Shown here piece by piece: positions 22,505 to 34,599 of a stretch of DNA of 64,000 nt (position 1 is its first letter; every line of letters starts with the position of its first letter). The notes beneath the pieces were generated by a model. It was not told where the DNA came from. It did no database searches and saw only the letters and a list, made by a program, of their open reading frames with translations. Source of the stretch: Eonycteris spelaea (Eukaryota; Chordata; Mammalia; Chiroptera; Pteropodidae); assembly GCA_003508835.1 (NCBI GenBank), contig PUFA01000170.1, forward strand, positions 2,294,001-2,358,000, in the 5' to 3' direction. The translations under genes and the position numbers were made by a program.

Positions 22505-22677
22505 TCTATTTATTTGTTTGTTTGTTTGTTTGTTTATAAGTTTTTAGGTGAGGCAACTGTTGGTTGACCTCACAGATTGCAAGGACCTTGTCAGCCTACA
22601 ATCCCTTATTTTTCTTTTATTTTTTATGCCTACAGCACCTGGTCTTCCTACGTGGTCTCCCATTTAAGTACTAACCA
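22505..22677 (-). repeat. 5S rRNA-related SINE-like element, antisense
   Basis: On the minus strand the element starts TGGTTAGTACTTAAATGGGA, runs through GACC and GGAAGACC to GGTGCTGTAGGC (22677 down to 22628), matching the last 50 or so bases of vertebrate 5S rRNA. It then has an A-rich link, about 70 bp of sequence I cannot place, and a (CAAA)n tail that is read on the plus strand as (TTTG)n at 22511-22535. An RNA-polymerase-III-type head, a body and a repetitive A-rich tail are the parts of a SINE. It is 5' truncated and sits in an old L1. Confidence 0.65.
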
Positions 22678-23095
22678 AAAGAAAACTGTGTACTGTTAAA
22701 AATAAATATAACTTCTTTTAAAATATTGTTTTCCTAGTATCTTTTTTAAAAATTTAAACTGTCCTTTTTGATAAGTGTGAATCTAACGCTGTAACATCCA
22801 ACTAGCTGAATTGTTCTTTTTAAACGATGGCTTTTAAATGGAATCTCTAGTCTATTTATTTTAATTACTAACTTAAATGGGTTCTTTTCTATTGTCCTTG
22901 TGTTTTCTATTTGTTTCATATTTTCTTTTGTCCTCACTTATTGTCTTTTTAAAAATTGTTTGAGGTTTCCTTCCTTCTTCTATCTTACCTCCTGTGAAAA
23001 TTATAGATGTTGTATACTCTGTTTTGTTCTTTATTGGCTACTCTATAAAAGTCTAAATTCAAGTGCTATATTTACTCTTTAGAATGCATTAACTC

Positions 23096-23250
23096 ATCTA
23101 GTTGTAACACATGAAGTGCTTACACTGTTCTTAGCCACCAGATGTCAAGTACTGTTCTGATTATTTCATTTAATCTTCACAACCCTATAGATAACTACTA
23201 TTATTACTTTCATTTTATAGATGAGGAAAATAAGGCCCATGGTGATTAAA
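23096..23250 (-). repeat. MIR SINE, antisense
   Basis: TTTCATTTAATCTTCACAAC, then CTACTATTATTACTTTCATT, then TTATAGATGAGGAAAATAAG follow antisense MIR. Confidence 0.8.
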
Positions 23251-25980
23251 AAAAATATAGAGGTGAAATAACAATATATTCAACTTTCACATAATTTATG
23301 CAGATGCAGAAGACAGATGACTAATGTTTTAGAAACCCAGGGCTTGACTATTTTCTAAAATAGGATTATATATGAGGAGAGTTATTGTACTTTTGATTAG
23401 TGCACTTGCAAATCTACTTTAAAATTCCTTTATATGTATTTTTTAAAAATTGGAATTACAACCCTTGATATTTGTCTTATAAATGTTTAGATCACTTAAA
23501 AATATTCATCCAAACTTACTTTGTGTTCCTTTATGCTTTGATTAGATATCTGATGATGTAGCATAATTAGTTTCTGGGTTTCATGCTAGGAAGGTAAGTT
23601 CTATTTAAAAAAAAAAATAGCTCTCCAATTATTAAAGTCCTGCAATAAATACTTTTAAAGTAATAAATGGTTAATAAAAACTATGAGTATTTTGTTTAAC
23701 TGCCTCTTTAAACAACAAACCTCTTAAAGGTTATCCTAATCAAAATCTCAAAAAGCTGCTTAAATCAACAGTGAAAACTTGACATATCTAGTGGCATTTG
23801 GATCTTAGACGAGCTCAAGATCAAACAAATGAATGCGAAGGTTTGAATATGGATATTATTTATGAAATTACGTAAGGCCATCTTTTTATTTTTTAAATAA
23901 AATAGAACGTCCATATTCACAAATTACACAACACATTCTAAAGATGCATATGCCAAATACAGAGTTAAAAAATAAAAAGAAAAGAAGAAATAACACTTTT
24001 TTTTTTTTTCACAAGGAACAGTGTCTCAGAAAAGAAACATGTGTACTGGAATAAAGAAAGAAAATCAAATGAACATAGGTTGTTTCAAATAAGCTGTACA
24101 AATAAAATAAGCAAAGACATAAAGCACAATTAGATTAAACGTAGAAAGATAATTTAAAATGAATGAGAGCCTTTTTTCAGATATATCAAAGAAAATCACA
24201 ATTAGCAAAACATAAAATATATACCACTAATGAAGAAACAGCGGCCTGAAATAAATAAATGTCCTTAATAGTAATGTTCCAAATAAAAAAAGAGATAATG
24301 TGGTTCACTGAGAATTATACAGACTCTTCAAAATGGTGATTGTCAAAAGACATTTTCAGGAAATACTGAGACAATGTTGAACACGCACAAATTTTCACAA
24401 CTGAATGCCGGAGATTACGAAGACTCCAGAAAGAATTTATAATAATCTTCACTGAGTACTATAAAACAATTCTTAAGATATACTAAAGAACAAGACAGGT
24501 TTGAGAAAAATTAAAAGGAAAACAAAGCAGAAAATACGAACCTGACTTAAAATCAAAACTATTGATCCTGGGAGTAGCTTACTGTAAGTCTGTTAAGAAG
24601 AAGAAAATGTTAAGAGGTTACATCACATAAGTTGTTTAAATTCCTAAAAGTAATAAAGATTGTATCTTTTCAATAGATTTATAAAATTCTTGGTGATGGT
24701 TTCTCTCCATGATAATAGTAAAGTTATGGATAGAACAGATAGATGCCAGATTTTCCAACTCAGTGGTTCTAATGAAAAAAAACAAGGAATACATAATAAC
24801 ATAGGAAGATTATCTTCTATTTTGTCCACACTCTGTTCATGTCCTTATGTGAGGCTCAGCTAAAGAAATAACACCTATGCTCCTTTTGAAAGTATGCAGA
24901 ATCAAATCACATTCCCCTCAATCATTATCTGATCAAAATGGCAAACTTCGAACCCTGTGTTTTTACTAAGGTGAGAAGGAGGTGGTACTTCACCATGGAA
25001 AATGAGAAGGATGCAAATACTCTTTTATAAGACTCATACAGCTTATTTTCTAAATATCTCATATAATAAAATTCAAAACAATAAGCTATTAATAACCCAT
25101 GTTCATGTAACCTTATAAATAAGGCAGTGTACTTTGCGAATCTTAAATCACTAACGTTTTTTATGTCCGTGTTTTCTCCTATGTGAACAGTCTGCACTAG
25201 TCTGCATTAATTAAATTTGAGTAAGATTTCTGAGCCTGGATCATCATCAAGTCTGTGGCCCTGATTTAAATCTGCAGTAAAACATTTCTCCATGAAGTCT
25301 TGCGCTTTTGTGTCATATTTCATACACTAGTTGTCTCTTAATTAAATCCATGATGGTCCACCAACACAGACTATTAAAATAACTATACTTTGCTCTTGAC
25401 ATATTTATGAGACAGAGTCATAAGACTATAGACTGATACTTGAACTACTCACTAGAAATGCTAATAAGATTATGATGAAGGTAAGATTAGAACATTCCTC
25501 TTTTTCCTCTTCTCTTCTTTCCAGAGATTTATTTTTTTAACTGCAGTTCGCTTCTATTTCAGGTTCTGACTTTTCCCCCAGACCATCTGAAAGTTCTTTT
25601 ATTGTAGAATAACTGCAAATTAATAGTCAATGGAAACCTTGCAAAGTGTTAATTTATATTACATGATGTTAATATAAACATTGAGACATAGTCTCCTCTG
25701 AATTTTGCTTTATTCACAGCTGCAAATAAATACGTTCATCTAGATATATGTTTGCCAAGCCTTTAGGTGTTCAGAGTGAAGAAAATTTACAAGGACTGAA
25801 AAGAGGAAATAGTCCTGAGTGAGAAAAAAGTTGACTTTTAGACGGGGGTGAAAGGAAGTCCACATGTGCCAACCTCAGATATACTGAATTTTCAATCGGC
25901 TTGCCACAAAGAATGGTGGTCTCTACCTGGGTGGGTTTTCAGAGAACTAAGCACATGGTGAAAGAGAGTTTCCAATTTAT
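23251..25980. other. Long unassigned AT-rich stretch
   Basis: No gene, RNA or clear repeat was recognised. Short A and T runs occur (for example 23607-23616 and 23998-24010). Frames of 60-90 codons show no domain features. Confidence 0.5.
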
Positions 25981-27480
25981 TTTGTTTGTTTTCAATTGCT
26001 CGATGCACACTTCGGTTTTTATTTCATTTTTTCTCAGAAACATTTTTTGGTAGTTTTTTTGCAAATGTAGGCAATAGGGCCTTTAGCAGGGAGATGTGTG
26101 CTGAAAGGATTAGGAAGTTTCAAATGACTAGAAGCTGTGTCAAAGCAGAAACAATAGGCAGACACCTCAAGCAGTCTACCACGAGGCAGCCAGCGTTATC
26201 TAACACAAATATAGGGAGGGGCTCACAGCCTTTAATCCACTTATCTGCTCCTACTAGTATCCGTAGATGCTCTGCAGCTTTAAAACTTAATACTATACAA
26301 TTCATCGTTCAGCTTTATTTTTCTAGAAGTTTTTAAAAAGTACTGCAAAGCAAGAGATTAACTTAGAATAAACTTTTATTAGAGCACTGGTCTGTGATTA
26401 ACAATGCAAGTATAAAATAAATTCTAATTTCTTGTGAAGAATAGCAGCTACAGTCAGGCAGCTCCACTAAACACATTAAATCTAATAAAATCACCCTCAC
26501 GTACTCCTGACACTAGTAGTAATTAAAATAACTTGTTTCAAAAAAATTGGTCCTATACATGAATACTTATTGGCAATTATTTCTTAGTTCTTCAAACCAA
26601 AGATAACATAATTTGATTCTCACACAATTTTCTTGTAAATGCAGTTCATATTGGGTTTTATATGCAGCTTAAGACTGTTAATTGCCATTTTGAGCCTCAC
26701 AGTAAAATAGAGTTCAATATGTCGCTTTTCTCAAGCATAGAGAAATGTTTGAGAAATGCTTGTCTTAGCCTAATGAACTGTGAATAATTTACATCCCGAG
26801 TCTTATTTTTCAATATAAGTGGTTCTGACTTTTCTTAAAGCTTGTAAAGCCTAATCAACTTGTTACATTTATCTGATTTGGAAAAAAAAAAAAATGATAA
26901 AACTGCTTCTTAAAGGCTGCTTTGGTGGTGTTTTGGTTTTCTTAAGGCCACTTTTTTCATTTGAATCGATTTTCCCTTATTACTCTAGAAAACAGACTAT
27001 AAACTAAAGATTTTATTTTCCATATTTGTGAGAAAATATTATCTGACTTAAAATATTTTCAAAATCCCCTACCTCTTGGCAGGCACTCACATATCTTCCT
27101 GAATTTACAGAGACCTGGCTGTTTCATCAGGAAGAAAAAGGAGCCGTTTCAGGGTGCAAACATTTTTCATTTCTGAAAGAATCACAAATGTGAGATGTGA
27201 TTCCAACTAGTTCTGAGCACAAGTGCTTAACAGAACCACGCCGAAGAGATCAAGACAGTGAATCTACATTCAACCACGACCACTGAGAACATCAGCTTTG
27301 TGTCACCGGCATGAGAGGGTGGTAAGGACATTTTACTTGCCTGGGAGCTTGGGAAAGAAGTAAGCTAATTTGATATTCATTATATATTTCCTCCAGGATC
27401 ATTTTTTGGGGGGGTAAAAGGCATGATTTATTTTCAAAGGACTTAGAAATATATTAGAGAACGTATGAGGCAAAAGGAAT
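25981..27480. other. Unassigned sequence
   Basis: No recognisable gene or repeat was seen. A 116-codon plus-strand frame at 25986-26336 has no motif I recognise. An A13 run is at 26882-26894. Confidence 0.45.
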
Positions 27481-27484
27481 TTAG

Positions 27485-27590
27485 GACAATTTGATTTTAC
27501 TCATTTTGTGACAGAGGAAGCTAAGGTCCAGAGAAATTAACACATTTATTGTTCCATAACCATGCAGCAGAATCATCGTTAACAGAACAA
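27485..27590 (-). repeat. MIR fragment, antisense
   Basis: TTGTGACAGAGGAAGCTAAG and GTCCAGAGAAATTAACAC resemble the antisense MIR core. The copy is short and diverged. Confidence 0.5.
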
Positions 27591-28196
27591 AGGAAAATTG
27601 TGATGCTGATTATTTAAAATTAGATATGTGAGGAGGAGATATGGGAAATCTCAGTGAAGGGGCAAGCAAACAGTTATCTTTTCTGAGACTATATTTTCCT
27701 ATGGCTGCCAATAAAAGAGATCTCTGAAGCTACATGCCTGCCAGCTGTGTGATTTACTTATCCTCAACGTGAACATTTAAGGATATAAATGTAGTAAAAG
27801 ATGAAGGGAGGGGGGAAAGGAAATCATCATTTACTTGTATTTTTAATCTATTTGAATATTGAAAGCCCATGAGTGGCAGAATGGAATCCCACTATGTTTA
27901 TATATGTAATTCATACATATCATTTCTGGGTAAATTGTGAATTAGAATACATCAGAATTATCATCAAGAAAGCTAAAATGTGACTATCAACCAACCAAAA
28001 AGGTTGAGGTATGGAAACTAAAATGGAGCCACTGGCAAGAAAAATGAGGTTACACTGAAATCAAGTTTAGCAGTAAATGAACAGCAAGGAGAAGATGGGC
28101 TGAGACATAACAGAAAGACTAGGACAAGAGACATGGTGACTTACGTGTTACGGGAAATCACAATCCAGGTACAAATTATTAAAGTATATGATTAAT
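27591..28196. other. Unassigned sequence
   Basis: Nothing was recognised here. Confidence 0.5.
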
Positions 28197-28380
28197 GGCT
28201 GGCAGATATTTTTCTGCAAAGGGATATAGTAAATATTTTGGGCTTTGAAGGTTATACTGTTGCCCTCATAACTTCTCTACTCTGCCATCCATGGACAGTA
28301 TATAAACAAATGAGCATAGTAATGTTCTAATAACACTATTTACAAAAAAGAAACCAGGTGAATTTGACCTACAGGCTATT
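28197..28380. mobile_element. hAT-type DNA transposon fossil, copy 1
   Basis: GGCTGGCAGATATTTTTCTG, CAAAGGGATATAGTAAATAT, TTTTGGGCTTTGAAGG, then AATGTTCTAATAACACTATT and GAATTTGACCTACAGGC follow a nonautonomous hAT family whose consensus I recall as 'GGTCGGCAAACTTTTTCTGTAAAGGGCCAGATAGTAAATA...'. Two further copies in the same orientation are at 57397-57603 and 59531-59745. Confidence 0.75.
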
Positions 28381-28399
28381 ATTTGTCTATGCCTCTTTT

Positions 28400-28512
28400 A
28401 GATAGAAAGGTAGATACAGATAGGTGATAAGTAGATGATAGACAATAGATAGATAAATAGATGATATAGATAGATGATACATACATACATACATACATAC
28501 ATACATACATAC
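28400..28512. repeat. GATA-rich and (ATAC)n compound microsatellite
   Basis: Degenerate GATA/GATG units (about 28400-28475) pass into a nearly perfect (ATAC)n run (28477-28512). Two overlapping minus-strand open frames rich in MYVC repeats come from this tract and are not genes. Confidence 0.9.
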
Positions 28513-28654
28513 TGATATTGATTTTTTCCCTCCACAAGCAACATACCTTATTTCTGGGGTTGTATCCAAATACGCTCTCAGAATCATAGGCTTCTATTAA
28601 AAATAAAGAACACATCTTTGCTCTAAAGATCCTCCATACCACAGCCAGCATAAC

Positions 28655-29132
28655 TTTTAAAAATATAAATCAGATCATGTCCTCCCATGATTAAAACCTT
28701 TCTATGGCCTCCTATTACTAGTAGAATGAAATCCAAGGTTTTAGACCATGCTTATCTCTCTGATTTCATCTTTCACCATTATTTGCTACACTTTAGCTAA
28801 ACTGGCCTTTTGAATTTCAAACACTGAAGTTGACACCGCAGTCATTTAACTCACTGTTCTCTGTGTGAATCCCATTTTCTCATATGTGTGTATGATTGGC
28901 TTCATTTCAATATTCAAGCCATCCGAAATGCCTTGCCTTTTCCTTTCTTTATAACATACTCATGAGTATTGGAAATTAACTGTTCATTTACTTGTTTATT
29001 TTCTGTCTCCCTAACTAGAATAAAACTGCTGTAAGAAAAAAGAATGTCTATGATACTCCTCACTAAATTCCAGGACTCATAAGAGTGACTGACTAATGGC
29101 AGATATTCATTAAATATTTTTGAATGAATGAC
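28655..29132 (+). mobile_element. L2 LINE 3' end, plus orientation
   Basis: AATCAGATCATGTCCTCCCA, AAACCTTTCTATGGCCTCCT, AGAATGAAATCCAAGGTTTT, ACTTGTTTATTTTCTGTCTC and the terminal TTAAATATTTTTGAATGAAT follow the L2 3' end in order. It is one of the more complete L2 tails here. Confidence 0.85.
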
Positions 29133-29248
29133 CCCAATGGGACTTTTTCATGCATTTTCTTTTGTGATGCTCAGAGCAGCCCTGCCATGTGAGGTACAAC
29201 CACACAACCTATCCGCTAGACTCTTAGATTTGAACAATCATAAATAAT

Positions 29249-29732
29249 GTATTTGTTTCTTATTGTTGCTACAACAAATTACTTCAAATTAGTGACTTAA
29301 AACAACACAAAATTATTCTCTTACAGTTCTGGAGATCAGAAGTCTGGAATGAATCTCATAGAACTAAAATCAAGGTGACAGCAGGTTAGTTCCACTTGGA
29401 GTCTCCAGGAGAAAATCCTTCCTTTGTCATTCCAGCATCTACAGGCCCGGTGTATTTCTTGGCTTGTTGTCACTTCATCTTCTGTCTCTGACTGCTTTCC
29501 CCTGCTTCACTCATCACATGGCCTGCCCCTGACTCCGACCCTTCTATGTCTCTGTTATAAGGATCTTTGTGATTATATTAGGCCTGTTTTGGTAATCTGG
29601 GATAATCTATCCTTCTCAACACCTTAACATAATCAACTTAATGACATCAGCAAAGTGTCACTGACCTCATGAGGGAACATTCACAGGTTCTGGGGATTAG
29701 TATATGGAGATCCCTGGAAGACTACCACAAAT
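29249..29732 (-). mobile_element. MLT1-type MaLR LTR, antisense
   Basis: Plus-strand text gives the reverse complement of an MLT1 LTR: TTATTGTTGCTACAACAAAT, GTGACTTAAAACAACACAAA, TTACAGTTCTGGAGATCAGA, TCTGTTATAAGGATCTTTGT, and GGAACATTCACAGGTTCTGG with GGGGATTAG. About 480 bp, close to full LTR length. No internal MaLR sequence was recognised, so it is probably a solo LTR. Confidence 0.85.
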
Positions 29733-29814
29733 ATCTAGCCAACTGTTCAATGGTAACTATTTTAACCCTTAACAGTATAAGTGGAATAAAAGTGAATTAC
29801 TAATATTATTATTG

Positions 29815-30092
29815 CTCAAAGGTCAACTCAGTAAGGTGCACTCTGACCCCTTATTCTAAATTGCCACCCCATACCCATTCCTTGCATCTCATTTTCAGAC
29901 TGCTCTAATTTTCTCCACAGCGCTGCCATCATTCACAACTATAAAATTTACTACCTCTCTTTCACTAGCACATAAACTATGTGAAGGGAGGGATTTTGAT
30001 GGATTTATTCACAGATATACCCCGCATCCCATTCCTAAAACAATATCTAGCACATAGACACTCAATAATTTGTTTGATAAATAACAAATACA
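29815..30092 (+). mobile_element. L2 3' end fragment, plus orientation
   Basis: AAGGTGCACTCTGACCCCTT, TTTACTACCTCTCTTTCACT, CATAAACTATGTGAAGGGAG and CTAGCACATAGACACTCAAT agree with the L2 3' region. Confidence 0.75.
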
Positions 30093-30264
30093 AGAATAAA
30101 CATCAGTATACAGATTAGCCTCTTAGAGAGTAGGTAAGGTTGATGGGACAATAACTTCATTTTAGTTTTTAATTGACTATTTATAAAACGTTTCATTTTG
30201 ATTATTCTGCTACAATCGTATGTCTTATTATTGAGCTCTGCAATGACAAAGCATGCAATCTAAT

Positions 30265-30340
30265 TTTATAATACATCCAAGGCAGAGAATAGTGTCTGGC
30301 ACATAGTAGGCACTAGACAAAATCTGCTGAATAAATGAAT
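30265..30340 (+). repeat. L2 or MIR 3' tail
   Basis: AATAGTGTCTGGCACATAGT, AGGCACTAGACAAAATCTG and CTGAATAAATGAATGG are the shared 3' tail of L2 and MIR. The piece is too short to decide between them. Confidence 0.7.
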
Positions 30341-30500
30341 GGATCATAGAATCAGATACCAAACAGTCAACTCTTCTGTTATGCTCACAGCTAATTTTTA
30401 AGTATGCTAAAAAATTATGCTTATAGATTATATCAGAATTCTAACAGCCTATTCCAATACTGTATTTAAATATATGTATCCTCCATAGTTTTCAATGCTA

Positions 30501-30501
<1 letters not shown>

Positions 30502-30596
<95 letters not shown>

Positions 30597-30602
30597 GAGA
30601 GA
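30502..30602. repeat. (TG)n(GA)n compound microsatellite
   Basis: About 30 bp of TG followed directly by about 62 bp of pure GA, then a GAAAGGGAGAGAA tail. The GA part is a mirror-symmetric homopurine strand able to form triplex DNA. The Leu-Ser repeat frame on the minus strand is an artefact. Confidence 0.95.
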
Positions 30603-32109
30603 ATTGGAATATCATTGTAATGAAATGGAATAGATTTTCACTAAAAAATTTCAATTAGAATTTAGTTCTTTAGTACCAGAACATCTCAGGATTATTTTGA
30701 AGAAGCAGATGAGAGTCTGGATCCCGTATATTTAGTTGTGGGACTGTACTGTCAGTCATTTCGTTATAAGCAATATGGTATAAGGGCACGGCCAAGATAA
30801 ATTTTTAAACCAATGGGTCACTGTGATGAGAACTAAGACTGGACTACATTGCCTATGCAAATTATCTAAAACTCTGAAATGAAACAGATCTTATTTAGAT
30901 GAGGTCATCCTGAGAATTTTTTTCTAGCTACTTTATAGCTTCTAATTTGTCAGTAATTTTATTTTATTTTATATTTATTTATTTACTTAGTCATCCATTC
31001 CAATATGAACAGATAGTAGAATTTTGACCTATATCACTACACTGACTTTAATGATCTGAAGAATACATAAACTATCACATATGCACTGTCATTTGCATTT
31101 AACTTTAATATGTAGGAGCATTCTAGAAAGAATAGAATGAAATAGTTTGGGTTAACTGGTCCATCCTCCTTTCTACTAGTTCACTTTTGTGGACATCTAT
31201 GAGTAACTCATTTGATGCACTCCTTGTATTTGAAATTTCTCTTTATCCTAACTTAAATACCTATTCAAATATATCCAATTTAATTTCTTTTGCTTTTAAA
31301 ATGTTAGTCCTTTCTGTGGACAACAGTCCTGCTCCATCTGAATTTACTAGATCACTTCATAGTTTAAGTATGGTACATAATTCTTTTGAAATTGCCCTTT
31401 AAAAAGCAAAGATCCAAACTTTCCAGAAAGCCTTTTACAATTAATGTGAAATGGCTATCTGCCGGTGGAGGAGCCTCAAAAGGCTCCCTGTCAGAGTGCC
31501 AAACCACAGCTAATACTCCTGTGAGTGCAGAATTGAAATTACCTCGCATTATCATTGCACCGATTTGTCTTAATTTCACATCAGATAAACTGTCATTCTA
31601 TTTAAATAAACTACATATATCTTGTCACTCCCCCAACCCTCCCCTATCTTTTAAAAATTGAAACCAACACAAAGCTGGGATTGTGTGAATGTTTTACTTG
31701 AAATTTTTAAAGTTGATTTGGCAGTGATGTTAAAATTTATTGGCCCACTTCAGTAAAAACAAAAAATCTACAGATGGACTTAAAATACTTCACTTTTAGT
31801 CTTATTCTACATAGCTGGACTCCTACTTAAGTAGGAGGTGTGGAAATTAATTATTTTCCTCACATGTGTACCCTCCTCTTGTGGCTTCTGTCACAAATAA
31901 GTATACTGTGGGATTTTATAACCAGAATTCTGCCTCCAAGAATGCCTCATTAAGTGGATAATATTACCAAATCGTCTAACTTCACGATTCATTTACTAGT
32001 CACATGACTCAGTGTCTGTCTGTCTCCCTTCAGTATTGAGATAAAGCAAGAAGAGCCTCTCAGCTGTATTTATAAAGTGGTAGAGTTGAAAATGAAGGAG
32101 AGCACAGAA
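30603..32109. other. Unassigned sequence
   Basis: No gene or clear repeat was recognised. Overlapping frames on both strands at 31364-31661 lack motifs. Confidence 0.45.
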
Positions 32110-32270
32110 ATGTCAAGGCAAAGAGACTTTAAAGATAATCTAGTCAACTTCTTTATTTAGGATGAAGAAAACGATTTGGAGAGTGTGAGATGCTTGTTTA
32201 GGGTCCCGTAAGTAGTTCGAGGCAAGGTTTTCCCACTCTACCATGTTATCATTCTCATCATCCAGTAAAA
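32110..32270 (-). repeat. MIR-like fragment, antisense
   Basis: AGACTTTAAAGATAATCTAG, CTTCTTTATTTAGGATGAAG and TTGTTTAGGGTCCCGTAAGT resemble antisense MIR-family sequence, with weak conservation. Confidence 0.5.
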
Positions 32271-32334
32271 CAAAATCCCATGAGCAGCACTAAAGCAGAC
32301 TCACTACTAAGAAACATGCAGTGTACGTGCAAGA

Positions 32335-32885
32335 CTTCAATTTATAAATCTAACCATGTCACCCTGCATCTTAAAATCATTGGTGGCCTCTCATTGCCTT
32401 TGGCATAAAGTTCAAACCATGGAACGTATGTTCCTTCATGGTTTGCCTTTTGAATTATCAGTTTCCTGTATCAAGAATACCTTATAGGCACCTTCATTAG
32501 CATTTCATTAAATACCAAGTTCTAAAACACATCTTCTTCCCTGTAAACACTGTTTCATCCCTCTGTCTAGAGTTCTCTTTGGTCTTGGCAAACCAGCTAA
32601 TGACACTGTCCTTTATGAGCAGAGTGAAGATCTCTGTTTTAGAAGCATTTACTAAGTCCCTTCAAGTCTTTCAGGGTCTTCTCTGTGATTTTCCATAATA
32701 CCTACTTTGCACGCCTCTTTTACGTCTCTCATGACACTCTTGTTATAATCGTAAATTTTCTGTGATCTCCAATTACAATAAGCCATGATCATGATCATAG
32801 AGCCTTTAACATCTTCACTTCTGCATCGTCATGCCTAGGATGGTGTCTGACCTTGTTTGTTGAATGAATGAATTGAAATAAATAT
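32335..32885 (+). mobile_element. L2 LINE 3' end, plus orientation
   Basis: CTAACCATGTCACCCTGCAT, TGGTGGCCTCTCATTGCC, GGCATAAAGTTCAAACCATG, CTCTGTCTAGAGTTCTCTTT and the tail TTTGTTGAATGAATGAATTG follow L2 in order over about 550 bp. Confidence 0.85.
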
Positions 32886-33784
32886 GTTTAATTGATAATC
32901 AAAGTTATATACTTCCCTGAATTTTATCTTCATATCCACCTCTATGCTTATAGCCACTGTTATTTAGACTTCCACAATTATTTCTCTTTCAGGCAGATAA
33001 GCGTGCCATCCTAATAATAAAATAATTTCCAGCAACTCTTTAATTGCTTTCATTTTCAACTATAATTCCCAGGGGCTCATCACAAAGACTAGGACTATGC
33101 AACACAAAGTGAAGTGGGGATTTGGCACTCTGACCATTAATTGGATCAGTGTAGATAACCAACCCAAATAATTTAATTCCTGCAGTAGAGGAGGCAAGTG
33201 ACTTTGTCTGGTATTGTACTTCATATGTATTTTTCTTAAAGAAACGTGGAAATTGTGTGGATATTTCAAATTGAGTTCACTCTTTATAGCATGTTTACAT
33301 AGATCAAATTAATGAGATATATGTTGAACTTTGACTTCACTTTTTGTGTATTTTTTGTCTGAGTGGTGACAGTCTTTTTCCTCAAATATCACCACTAGGA
33401 AGAAGATTTAAAAAATGCCTCAGATGAAAGGAGTCTTGTTACAATACTGGGATTAAATGAAAAATAATAATAATTTTAAAAAGCAAGAACAAGAAAACAT
33501 TTCAACTTAAAACAGACTGACTAGTTCTACACCAAATTATCTTACCAGTCATGAAACCACAAATAATATTATCTGCTTATCTGATCAGATGAACTATGAA
33601 TAATGATAAAAATTTTACATAATGTCATGTTTTTCAAAAGACAGTAAAATTTTAGGGTCTTTCTATTAATATCTAGAATTAGAAAACTTTGCTAATGGGA
33701 ATATAGCAGACCTAAATAGAGTTCTTTATGTAAGTACTTTTTAATGCATAGTTCTTTTATAGTCACATAAAAGTTCAATATTTT
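32886..33784. other. Unassigned sequence
   Basis: No gene or recognised repeat was seen between the L2 and the large L1. Confidence 0.5.
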
Positions 33785-34573
33785 TAAATTTTTATTTTTC
33801 AATTAGAGTCAACAATATTATATTAGTTTCAGGTGTACAGCATAGTGGTTAGATATTTACATAATTTACAAAGTGATCCCCTCAATCTGTCTAGTACCCA
33901 CTCAGCACTGCATATGTAGTTATTACAATATTATTGACTTTACTCCTTATGCTATACTGCACATCCCTGTGACTGTTTTGTAACTACCGATTGTACTTCA
34001 TAATCTTTTCACCTCTTCCACCCAGCCCCTCCAACCCACCTCTCATCTGGCAATCACTAGTTTGTTCTCTGTATCTATGAATTTGTTTCTATTTATTTAT
34101 TTAGATTCTGTGAATGAGATCGCATGGTATTTCTTTCTCTGTCTTACTTATTTCACTTAGCACAACACCCTCACATTTAAGTCTTTATCTGCATTTAATG
34201 ATGTTAATTCTTCTTGTCAATGAGTATCATATATATTTCCATTTGTTTGTATCTTCTTCAGTCTTGTTCTTCAATGACAAAATTTTCCGAGTACAGGTCT
34301 TTTACCTCCTTTGTTGAGTTTCTTTCTAGGTGTTTTTTTTTTTTTTGATGGAATTGTAAATAAGAATGTTTTCTTAATTTCTCTTTCTTATAGTTCATTA
34401 TTGGTGTTTTGACATGCAACTGATCTCTGAATATTAATTTGTATCCTGTTACTTTACTGAATTCATTTATCAGTTCTCATAGTTTTTTTGATGGAAACTT
34501 TAGGGTTTCCTATATATAATAGCATGTCATCTACAAATAATGACAGGTTTACTTCTTTCCAATTTGAATGCAT

Positions 34574-34599
34574 GTTTTTGTTTTTGTTTTTGTTTTTGT
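34574..34599. repeat. Short (TTTTTG)n tract in L1
   Basis: Four TTTTTG-type units, then CTGCTGCTGCTAGG, lie inside the ORF2 remnant and help explain the frame loss there. Confidence 0.85.

Larger units (their letters stand above)
21380..23095 (-). mobile_element. Degraded L1 ORF2, antisense, with later insertions
   Basis: T-rich plus-strand text follows antisense L1 ORF2 over about 1.7 kb: an AATTTCTGCTTATTAATTTT stretch near 21763, TTATTGATTTCTAACTTAAT near 22065, TTTGTATGATACCAATTC near 22112, GAATATATATTCTGCATTTG near 22200, and TCTATCAATTCCTCCTAC near 22421. The order is the same as in the younger L1 at 35.5-36.5 kb. All frames are broken. A 5S-related element (about 22505-22677) interrupts it. 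Confidence 0.6.

Noticed and set aside
28477..28512. CRISPR-like regular repeats (also at 54299-54376)
   Set aside because: These are head-to-tail 4-bp microsatellites with no spacers, in a mammalian sequence.
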